Shown piece by piece: positions 1-11,281 of a DNA stretch of 64,000 bases. Position 1 is the first letter of the stretch. Every line of letters starts with the position of its first letter. This DNA is from Arsenicicoccus sp. oral taxon 190 (lineage in GTDB: Bacteria > Actinomycetota > Actinomycetes > Actinomycetales > Dermatophilaceae): contig NZ_CP012070.1 in assembly GCF_001189535.1 (NCBI RefSeq), positions 2,418,001 through 2,482,000 of the forward strand, in the 5' to 3' direction. Below the pieces are notes generated by a model. The model was given only the letters and a program-made list of their open reading frames with translations. It was not told where the DNA came from and made no database searches. A program made the position numbers and the translations under genes.

Positions 1-1
1 C

Positions 2-316
2 TACGACTTCGACGCCGAGATCCCCAAGGCCGACGTCGTGATGATGCTGCGCGTGCAGAAGGAGCGCATGTCGGGCGGCTTCTTCCCGACGCCGCGGGAG
101 TACATCGCGGGATACGGCCTGACGCCCCGGCGCCTGGAGCTGATGCGCGACGACGCCCTCATCGCCCACCCCGGCCCCATGAACCGCGGCCTGGAGATCT
201 CCTCCGACGCGGCCGACGGCGCCCGGTCGATCATCCTCGACCAGGTCTCCGGCGGCGTGGCCGTCCGCATGTCCGTGCTCTACCACCTGCTCGCCGGCGA
301 AGGAGACAACGCCTGA
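2..316 (+). CDS. pyrB: Aspartate carbamoyltransferase catalytic chain, 3' end (partial)
   Basis: Only the last 104 residues lie in the window; the gene begins upstream. The enzyme condenses carbamoyl phosphate with aspartate to give carbamoyl aspartate, the first committed step of pyrimidine synthesis, in the cytoplasm. The visible part carries the C-terminal family pattern MMLRVQKERM followed by AHPGPMNRG, typical of the aspartate-binding half of ATCase. The stop codon TGA (314-316) shares its A with the ATG of pyrC, so the two are probably translationally coupled. Identity is supported by both the motif and the pyrC-carA-carB-pyrF context. Confidence 0.95.
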   Translation, partial: YDFDAEIPKADVVMMLRVQKERMSGGFFPTPREYIAGYGLTPRRLELMRDDALIAHPGPMNRGLEISSDAADGARSIILDQVSGGVAVRMSVLYHLLAGEGDNA

Positions 317-1611
317 TGCCCACCACCTTGATCACCGGCGCGAGCCTGCTCGGCGAGCGCGCCGCGGACATCCTCGTCGTGGACGGCGTGATCCGCGAGA
401 TCGGTTCGCTGGACGCGGGATCCGTCAAGGACGCCGAGGTCGTCGAGGCCGACGGCCTGGTCGCGCTGCCGGCGCTGGTCGACCTGCACACCCACCTGCG
501 CGAGCCGGGCCGGGAGGACGCCGAGACCATCCACACCGGCTCGGCCGCGGCGGCGGTCGGCGGCTACTCCGCCGTCTTCGCGATGGCCAACACCCAGCCG
601 GTCACCGACACCCCTGAGAAGGCCGAGGAGGTCTGGCGCCGGGGCCGCGAGGTCGGTCTGGTGGACGTCGTCCCGGTCGGCGCGGTCACCAAGGGCCTCG
701 CGGGGGAGGAGCTGTCCGAGATGGGCCTCATGGCCCGCTCCCAGGCCAAGGTCCGGGTCTTCTCCGACGACGGCCGCTGCGTGCACGACAGCCGCCTGAT
801 GCGGCGCGCCCTGGAGTACTCCACGGCCTTCGACGGAGTCATCTCCCAGCACAGCCAGGACCCCCGCCTCGCCGACGCCACGGCCTGCTGCCACGAGGGC
901 GAGCTGTCCGGCCGGCTCGGGCTGCCGGGCTGGCCCGACGCGGCCGAGGAGGCGATCGTCGCGCGGGACGTGATGCTCGCCAAGGCGACCCGTGGCCGGG
1001 TCCACGTGGCGCACGTGTCGACCCCCGGGTCGCTGGAGGTCATCCGCTGGGCCAAGGCGCGGGGCGTCGCGGTCACGGCGGAGGTCACGCCGCACCACCT
1101 CGCCCTCACCACGGACCTGCTGGCCGACTACGACACGGTCTACAAGGTCAACCCGCCGCTGCGCCCGAGCGAGTACGCCGAGGAGCTGCGCGCGGCCCTG
1201 GTCGACGGCACGATCGACATCGTGGCCACCGACCACGCCCCGCACGTGTCCCACGACAAGGACCACGCCTTCGCGGACGCGGCCTTCGGGATGCTCGGGC
1301 TGGAGACGGCGCTCGCCGTCGTCAGCGACCTCATGGTCACGACGGGCCGGATGACCTGGGCCGACGTCGCGCGGGTCATGTCCACGACCCCGGCGCAGAT
1401 CGCGCGGCTCAAGGGGCACGGCCGGCCGCTGGCCGTCGGCGAGCCCGGCAACCTCGTGCTGGTCGACCCGAGCCGGTCTCTGACCGTGGACCGCGCTGCG
1501 AGCGCCTCGCTCTCGCGCAACAATCCGTGGCACGGGCGCACCCTCACCGGCGCGGTCCGGGCGACGCTGCTGCGCGGGCGCGTCACCGCGCGCGACGGCG
1601 CCCTGGCCTGA
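316..1611 (+). CDS. pyrC: Dihydroorotase
   Basis: A 431-residue zinc amidohydrolase that cyclises carbamoyl aspartate to dihydroorotate, third step of UMP synthesis. The metal-binding HTHLREPG motif is at about residues 58-65 and the TDHAPH motif, carrying the catalytic Asp, at about 305-310. This is the type I (Bacillus/actinobacterial) form. The ATG overlaps the pyrB stop by one base, and no separate ribosome site is needed. A GC-rich hairpin follows the stop, so carA may be partly uncoupled from the pyrBC part of the operon. Confidence 0.97.
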   Translation: MPTTLITGASLLGERAADILVVDGVIREIGSLDAGSVKDAEVVEADGLVALPALVDLHTHLREPGREDAETIHTGSAAAAVGGYSAVFAMANTQPVTDTPEKAEEVWRRGREVGLVDVVPVGAVTKGLAGEELSEMGLMARSQAKVRVFSDDGRCVHDSRLMRRALEYSTAFDGVISQHSQDPRLADATACCHEGELSGRLGLPGWPDAAEEAIVARDVMLAKATRGRVHVAHVSTPGSLEVIRWAKARGVAVTAEVTPHHLALTTDLLADYDTVYKVNPPLRPSEYAEELRAALVDGTIDIVATDHAPHVSHDKDHAFADAAFGMLGLETALAVVSDLMVTTGRMTWADVARVMSTTPAQIARLKGHGRPLAVGEPGNLVLVDPSRSLTVDRAASASLSRNNPWHGRTLTGAVRATLLRGRVTARDGALA

Positions 1612-1617
1612 GCCACC

Positions 1618-1646
1618 CGCCGGCCGGGCGACCCGCCCGGCCGGCG
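1618..1646 (+). terminator. GC-rich hairpin between pyrC and carA
   Basis: A perfect 13-bp inverted repeat (1618-1630 and 1634-1646) with a 3-base loop lies seven bases after the pyrC stop. It has no T tract. It could attenuate transcription between pyrC and carA or stabilise the upstream 3' end. A second, imperfect hairpin follows at about 1672-1700. Function is inferred from position and fold only. Confidence 0.45.
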
Positions 1647-1739
1647 CACCCAGCACCACGGGCGTGCGGCCCCGGCCCCGGTGGGCGGGGGCCGGCGCGC
1701 CCGGCATACGCACGACCACCTCGACGAGCGGAGCATCTC

Positions 1740-2929
1740 GTGAGCCCGACAGCCAAGATCACCGAGCGTCGTCCGGCGCTCCTCGTCCTGGAGGACGGCC
1801 GGACCTTCACCGGCCGGTCCTTCGGCGCGGTGGGTCGCACCGTCGGCGAGGCGGTCTTCTCCACCGGCATGACCGGCTACCAGGAGACCCTGACCGACCC
1901 GTCCTACCACCGCCAGGTCGTCGTCATGACGGCGCCGCACGTCGGCAACACCGGCGTCAACGGCGAGGACGACGAGTCGGGGCGCATCTGGGTGGCCGGC
2001 TACGTCGTCCGGGACCCCGCGATCCGGCCGTCCAGCTGGCGCGCCACCGGGACCCTGGAGGACGAGCTGGTGCGCCAGGGCGTCGTCGGCATCTGCGAGC
2101 TGGACACCCGGGCCCTGACCCGGCACCTGCGCGAGCGCGGGTCGATGAAGGTCGGCATCTTCTCCGGCGACGAGGCCGTCACCCCCGTGGACCGGCTCGT
2201 CGAGCAGGTCGGCGCGCAGCCGGCGATGGCCGGGTCGGCGCTCGCCGGCGAGGTCAGCACCACGGAGGCCTACGTCGTGCGCCCGCAGGGCGAGCCGATC
2301 GGCCGGGTCGCGGCGCTGGACCTCGGGATCAAGGGGATGACCCCGCAGCGGATGGCCGAGCGCGGCCTCGAGGTGCACGTGCTGCCGGCGGCCTCGACCT
2401 TCGCCGACCTGCAGCGGGTGGGCGCCGACGCGGTCTTCCTGTCCAACGGGCCGGGCGACCCCGCCACCGCGGACCACGAGGTGGCGGTGCTGCGGGAGGT
2501 GCTCGCCGCGCGGATCCCGTTCTTCGGCATCTGCTTCGGCAACCAGATCCTCGGCCGGGCGCTCGGCCTCGGCACCTACAAGCTGAAGTACGGCCACCGC
2601 GGCGTCAACCAGCCGGTGATGGACCTCGCGACGCGCAGGGTCGAGGTGACCGCCCACAACCACGGCTTCGCCGTCGACGCGCCGATCGGGGAGGACTTCG
2701 ACACCGACTTCGGGCGCGCGCGGGTCAGCCACGTCGGCCTCAACGACCAGGTCGTGGAGGGGCTGCAGTGCCTCGACGTGCCGGCCTTCTCGGTGCAGTA
2801 CCACCCCGAGGCCGCGGCCGGGCCGCACGACGCCGACTACCTCTTCGACCGTTTCGTGGACCTCATCACCACCGCCCGCTCCGACAAGTCCGACAAGTCC
2901 GACAAGTCCGACAAGAAGGTCGACGCCTG

Positions 2930-2930
<1 letters not shown>
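1740..2930 (+). CDS. carA: Carbamoyl-phosphate synthase small (glutaminase) subunit
   Basis: A 396-residue class I glutamine amidotransferase that releases ammonia from glutamine and passes it to CarB. The nucleophile Cys is about residue 265 in the GICFGNQ motif, and the His/Glu of the triad are about residues 355 and 357 in QYHPE. The GTG at 1740 (VSPTAKITER) gives the normal family length. The C-terminus ends in four tandem SDK tripeptides made by a 9-base repeat, beyond the conserved fold. The stop overlaps the carB ATG by one base, consistent with 1:1 subunit production. Confidence 0.97.
2880..2915 (+). repeat. 9-bp tandem repeat, 4 copies, at the carA 3' end
   Basis: Four exact copies of TCCGACAAG lie in frame and encode (Ser-Asp-Lys)4 at the CarA C-terminus, immediately before the carB start. 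The repeat preserves frame and could vary in copy number between strains. Confidence 0.95.
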
Positions 2931-6241
<3,311 letters not shown>

Positions 6242-6275
6242 TCCGTCCGCACGTGACCGGCCCGCAGCCGGCGGG

Positions 6276-6335
6276 CGAACGGCATACGACCGGGCGGCAC
6301 ATGTCCGGGCGGCACACGGCCGAGCGGCATACGGC
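6276..6335 (+). repeat. Imperfect 15-bp tandem repeat in the carB-pyrF spacer
   Basis: Four 15-base units (6276-6290, 6291-6305, 6306-6320, 6321-6335; consensus roughly CGGGCGGCATACGGC) fill the middle of the 130-base spacer between carB and pyrF. Two units contain the CATACG core that recurs across the window. Nothing else in the spacer resembles a gene. Confidence 0.8.
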
Positions 6336-6371
6336 CGGCGCCGCGACCCCGGACCGAGCCGAGGAGGACTC

Positions 6372-7259
6372 GTGACCCAGCCGACCTTCGGCGCGCGCCT
6401 GCGCGCCGCCATGGACACCCACGGGCCGCTGTGCGTGGGCATCGACCCGCACCAGCAGCTCGTCGAGTCGTGGGGGCTGCCCTACACCCTCGCGGGCGTG
6501 GAGCGCTTCGCCCTGACCTGCGTCGAGGCCTTCGGGGGGCAGGTGGCCTGCGTGAAGCCGCAGTCCGCCTTCTTCGAGGTCTTCGGGTCGCGGGGGGTCG
6601 CCCTCCTCGAACGCGTCCAGGCCGGGCTGCGCGAGGCCGGCACGCTGACGATCCTCGACGTCAAGCGGGGGGACATCGGGTCGACGATGACGGCGTACGC
6701 CGAGGCCTTCCTCGGCAAGGACAACCCCGACGCCGTCGACGCGATCACGCTGTCCCCCTACCTCGGCTACGGCTCGCTGCGCCCGGCGATCGACCTGGCG
6801 CAGGGGACTGGGCGGGGCGTCTTCGTGCTCGGGCTGACCTCCAACCCCGAGGGGGCGGCCGTGCAGCACGCCCGCGTGGGTGGGTCCGCCGGGGGCCGCA
6901 GCGTCGCCGGCGAGATCGTCGCCGGGGCGACGGCCGACAACGCGGTGGCACGCGCAGCCGGAGAGCTGGGGTCGGTGGGGCTCGTGGTGGGTGCCACCAT
7001 CGGCAGCGCCGTGCGCGACCTCGGGCTCGACCTGCCGGCCATGGGAGGGCCGCTGCTCGCCCCCGGCGTGGGGGCCCAGGGAGGCACCGCCGACACCCTG
7101 CGCCAGGTCTTCGGCGCGGCCCTGCCACAGGTGCTGCCGTCCAGCTCGCGGGAGGTGCTGGGCGCCGGTCCGGACGTGGCGGCCCTGTGCGAGGCCGCCC
7201 GCCGGACGGGGGAGCAGCTGCGGCAGCTCGTGGCGGATGCGGACCCGTCCGGGGCCTGA
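6372..7259 (+). CDS. pyrF: Orotidine 5'-phosphate decarboxylase, type 2
   Basis: A 295-residue decarboxylase converting OMP to UMP, last step of the pathway. The catalytic DxKRxDI pattern (DVKRGDIGST) is near residues 96-105, and CVKPQSAFFE near residue 60 is characteristic of the longer type 2 (PyrF_2) family. The GTG at 6372 follows a good ribosome site, GAGGAGG, at 6361. It is separated from carB by a 130-base repeat-bearing spacer but is co-directional and likely in the same operon. Confidence 0.96.
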   Translation: MTQPTFGARLRAAMDTHGPLCVGIDPHQQLVESWGLPYTLAGVERFALTCVEAFGGQVACVKPQSAFFEVFGSRGVALLERVQAGLREAGTLTILDVKRGDIGSTMTAYAEAFLGKDNPDAVDAITLSPYLGYGSLRPAIDLAQGTGRGVFVLGLTSNPEGAAVQHARVGGSAGGRSVAGEIVAGATADNAVARAAGELGSVGLVVGATIGSAVRDLGLDLPAMGGPLLAPGVGAQGGTADTLRQVFGAALPQVLPSSSREVLGAGPDVAALCEAARRTGEQLRQLVADADPSGA

Positions 7260-7479
7260 CACGGGCGCGGCGACGGGCGACCGGCGGGGCCGGGGCGCGC
7301 CGAACAGCCGCACCCTTTGCCCGGTTTCGTCACGGTGGGAACCACGCCGCCGCTAGGCTCGTCCCACGCCGGACGCCGACCGGGCCGCCGTTGCGGCTCC
7401 GCCGTCACCGCCAGTACGTTGTCACCACGTCAGACCCGACCGGATGCCCAGCACCCACCTCACCACCTAGGAGACTCCC

Positions 7480-7794
7480 GTGGCCTTGCCGACCCTGACC
7501 CCCGAGCAGCGAGCAGAGGCCCTGGAGAAGGCCGCGGTCGCCCGCCGGGAGCGTGCCGCCGTCAAGAACCAGCTGAAGTACGGCCAGGGGTCGCTGCGCT
7601 CGGTCCTGGCCGAGGGGAAGACCAACGACGTCATCGGCAAGATGAAGGTCTACGTCCTGCTCGAGTCGCTGCCCGGCGTCGGGCAGGTCCGCGCCCGCCA
7701 GATCATGGAAGAGGTCGGGATCTCCCGCACCCGCCGCGTGCGCGGCCTCGGCGCCAACCAGATCGCCGCGCTCCTCGCGCGCTTCGAGAACTGA
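7480..7794 (+). CDS. mihF: Actinobacterial integration host factor (mIHF)
   Basis: A 104-residue basic DNA-binding nucleoid protein specific to actinobacteria, unrelated in fold to the IHF alpha/beta of E. coli. The sequence has a long helical N-terminus and then a helix-two-turn-helix-like segment GVGQVRARQIMEEVGI followed by GLGANQIAALL. The GTG start is preceded by AGGAGA at 7469-7474. It sits two bases upstream of gmk, the conserved mihF-gmk-rpoZ arrangement. The 220 bases before it hold a TAGGCT box at 7354 but no convincing -35. Confidence 0.93.
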   Translation: MALPTLTPEQRAEALEKAAVARRERAAVKNQLKYGQGSLRSVLAEGKTNDVIGKMKVYVLLESLPGVGQVRARQIMEEVGISRTRRVRGLGANQIAALLARFEN

Positions 7795-7796
7795 GC

Positions 7797-8390
7797 GTGC
7801 CGGTCGACGTCCCCGTCCCGGCCCCCCGGCTGGTCGTGCTGGCCGGGCCCACCGCCGTCGGCAAGGGCACGGTCGCGGCCTACGTGCGCGAGCACCACCC
7901 CGAGGTGTGGCTGTCCGTGTCCTGCACCACCCGCCCGGCCCGCCCCGGCGAGCGCGACGGCGTGCACTACCACTTCCTGGACCGCGCGGACTTCGAGGCG
8001 CAGCGCGACGCCGGGCAGCTCCTCGAGTGGGCGGTCGTGCACGGCACCAACTACTACGGCACGCCCCGCGGGCCCGTGCACGAGGTCCTGGCCTCCGGGC
8101 GGCCCGCGCTGCTCGAGATCGACCTGCAGGGCGCCCGCCAGGTGCGCGAGAGCATGCCCGACGCGTTGTTCGTCTTCCTGGCCCCGCCGAGCTGGGACGA
8201 GCTGGTGCGGCGGCTGGTCGGCCGCGGCACCGAGGACGAGGCCGAGCGGGCTCGTCGGCTCACCACCGCGCGGGCCGAGCTGGCCGCGCAGGAGGAGTTC
8301 GACGTGACCATCGTCAACGACGACGTTCGCCGGGCGGCCGAGGAACTCGTATCATTGATGAGATCCGACCACCAACCGAAGCGAGACTGA
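7797..8390 (+). CDS. gmk: Guanylate kinase
   Basis: A 197-residue P-loop kinase phosphorylating GMP to GDP with ATP. The P-loop GPTAVGKGT is at about residues 17-25; the GMP-binding segment with SCTTRPARPGERDGVHYHF follows. The family P-loop usually ends GKGT or GKST, as here. The GTG at 7797 lies two bases after the mihF stop and gives the normal length with a short Pro/Val leader. Translational coupling to mihF is likely. Confidence 0.96.
   Translation: MPVDVPVPAPRLVVLAGPTAVGKGTVAAYVREHHPEVWLSVSCTTRPARPGERDGVHYHFLDRADFEAQRDAGQLLEWAVVHGTNYYGTPRGPVHEVLASGRPALLEIDLQGARQVRESMPDALFVFLAPPSWDELVRRLVGRGTEDEAERARRLTTARAELAAQEEFDVTIVNDDVRRAAEELVSLMRSDHQPKRD
8326..8355 (+). promoter_or_regulatory. 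Possible rpoZ promoter inside gmk
   Basis: TTCGCC (8326-8331) and TATCAT (8350-8355) are separated by 18 bases, 37 bases upstream of the rpoZ GTG. It is one of the few AT-rich points in this stretch. This is a sequence-only prediction. Confidence 0.35.
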
Positions 8391-8392
8391 CT

Positions 8393-8656
8393 GTGCCTGG
8401 CACCGTTGCTGCCCCCATCGGGATCACCAACCCGCCGATCGACGACCTCCTCGAGGTCGCAGACTCCAAGTACGCCCTGGTCATCTACTCGGCCAAGCGT
8501 GCCCGGCAGATCAACGCCTACTACTCCCAGCTCTCCGAGGGCCTGCTGGAGTATGTCGGCCCCCTGGTGGAGACCCAGGTGCACGAGAAGCCGCTGTCGA
8601 TCGCGCTGCGCGAGATCAACGACGGTCTGCTGACCTCCGAGCCCACCGAGGGCTGA
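8393..8656 (+). CDS. rpoZ: DNA-directed RNA polymerase subunit omega
   Basis: An 87-residue omega subunit that helps assemble and stabilise beta' in RNA polymerase. The conserved core is ITNPPIDDLLEVADSKYALV followed by SAKRARQIN, and the protein ends with the typical acidic tail. The GTG at 8393 lies two bases after the gmk stop. Length and gene order gmk-rpoZ-coaBC match actinobacteria. Confidence 0.96.
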   Translation: MPGTVAAPIGITNPPIDDLLEVADSKYALVIYSAKRARQINAYYSQLSEGLLEYVGPLVETQVHEKPLSIALREINDGLLTSEPTEG

Positions 8657-8664
8657 CCCGCGCC

Positions 8665-9951
8665 ATGGCCGACCAGCCGGCCATCGCCCGCCCCCGTCGC
8701 GTCGTCCTCGGCGTCGGCGGGGGCATCGCTGCGTACAAGGCCGCCTCGCTGCTGCGACGCTTCACCGAGGCCGGCGACGACGTCACCGTGGTCCCCACCG
8801 AGGCGGCGCTGCGGTTCGTCGGGGCGCCCACATGGTCGGCGTTGTCCGGCAAGGCGGTGACCCACGAGGTCTTCGACGGCGTCGAGCAGGTCCGGCACGT
8901 CGCCCTCGGCCAGCAGGCCGACCTCGTCGTCGTCGCCCCCTGCACCGCCAACCTGCTGGCCAAGGCCGCGCACGGCCTGGCCGACGACCTGCTCACCAAC
9001 GTGCTGCTGACCGCGCGCTGCCCCGTCGTCCTGGCGCCCGCCATGCACACGGAGATGTGGCAGCACCCCGCCACCGTCGCCAACGTCGCGACGCTGCGCG
9101 CCCGCGGGGTCACCGTGATCGACCCCGCCTCCGGACGGCTCACCGGCGCCGACTCCGGCCCCGGCCGGCTGCCCGAGCCCGAGGACATCCACGCCGCCGC
9201 CCTGGCCGCTCTGGCCGACCCCACCAGCCGTCCGGCCGAGGACCTGGACCTCGACGGGCTGGTCGTCGTGGTCACCGCGGGCGGCACCCGCGAGCCCCTC
9301 GACCCCGTGCGCTACCTCGGCAACCGGTCCAGCGGCAAGCAGGGGATCGCGATCGCCGAGGCGGCGGCCGCGCGCGGGGCCCGGGTGGTGCTGGTGGCGG
9401 GCGCGGTCGACATACCGCTGCCGCAGCACCCGCGGATCGAGACCCGCAGGATCGAGTCCGCGCTGGGGCTGCAGGGCGAGGTCGAGGAGCTGCGCGCCCG
9501 CGCGGACGTGGTGGTCATGGCCGCCGCGGTCGCCGACTTCCGGCCGCGGTCAGTGGCCACCGCCAAGATCAAGAAGACCCACGCCGAGGACGGCCGCGAT
9601 GACGACTCTGCGCCCACCATCGAGCTGGTCCGCAACCCCGACATCCTCGCCGGCCTGGTCCGGGAGCGGGCGCGCGCCGGCGCCGAGCGGCCCTACATCG
9701 TGGGTTTCGCCGCCGAGACCGGGGACGCCGAGCACTCGGTGCTCGAGCTCGGGCAGGACAAGCTGCGGCGCAAGGGCTGCGACCTGCTCGTCGTCAACCA
9801 GGTGGGCGTCGGCGTCACCTTCGGCCAGGACGACAACACGGTCACCATCCTGCGCCAGGACGGCGCGGCCCCCGTGACCGTCGGGCCGGCCAGCAAGACG
9901 CGCGTCTCACATGCCCTCCTGGACGTCATCGCCGCGGAGGTGCGGCGCTAG
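8665..9951 (+). CDS. coaBC: Bifunctional phosphopantothenoylcysteine decarboxylase/phosphopantothenate-cysteine ligase
   Basis: A 428-residue fusion catalysing two consecutive steps of coenzyme A synthesis. The N-terminal flavoprotein CoaC domain (about 1-190) begins VVLGVGGGIAAYKA; the C-terminal CoaB ligase (about 195-428) carries TAGGTREPLDPVRYLGNRSSGKQG-type residues (about 200-220) and the VGFAAET segment. In the CoaC active site the usual PAMN motif reads PAMH, and the clamp has no Cys before GPGR; both are probably usual for this lineage. It starts eight bases after the rpoZ stop. Confidence 0.95.
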   Translation: MADQPAIARPRRVVLGVGGGIAAYKAASLLRRFTEAGDDVTVVPTEAALRFVGAPTWSALSGKAVTHEVFDGVEQVRHVALGQQADLVVVAPCTANLLAKAAHGLADDLLTNVLLTARCPVVLAPAMHTEMWQHPATVANVATLRARGVTVIDPASGRLTGADSGPGRLPEPEDIHAAALAALADPTSRPAEDLDLDGLVVVVTAGGTREPLDPVRYLGNRSSGKQGIAIAEAAAARGARVVLVAGAVDIPLPQHPRIETRRIESALGLQGEVEELRARADVVVMAAAVADFRPRSVATAKIKKTHAEDGRDDDSAPTIELVRNPDILAGLVRERARAGAERPYIVGFAAETGDAEHSVLELGQDKLRRKGCDLLVVNQVGVGVTFGQDDNTVTILRQDGAAPVTVGPASKTRVSHALLDVIAAEVRR

Positions 9952-9954
9952 ACT
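9949..9954 (+). promoter_or_regulatory. Candidate -10 box for metK
   Basis: TAGACT overlaps the coaBC stop codon, 36 bases before the metK GTG, leaving a leader of about 30 bases with an AAGGAG ribosome site at 9979. No clear -35 is seen. Confidence 0.4.
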
Positions 9955-9990
9955 CCGGGCAACCTGCCGTCCAGCGCCAAGGAGCACCAC

Positions 9991-11190
<1,200 letters not shown>

Positions 11191-11281
11191 CGCGCTGCCG
11201 GCCGTTGCCGGGCCTGCGGGCCTCGTGCGGCGGCCTGTGCGCGCCGGAGGGTCTGTCGGTGCCGTGCGATAGGAAAAGGCC

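Noticed and set aside
7317..7359. mihF promoter with TTGCCC and TAGGCT
   Set aside because: The boxes are about 31 bases apart, too far for one sigma factor; only the TAGGCT box is left as a weak possibility.
9952..9990. SAM riboswitch before metK
   Set aside because: The gap is only 39 bases, too short for any known SAM aptamer.
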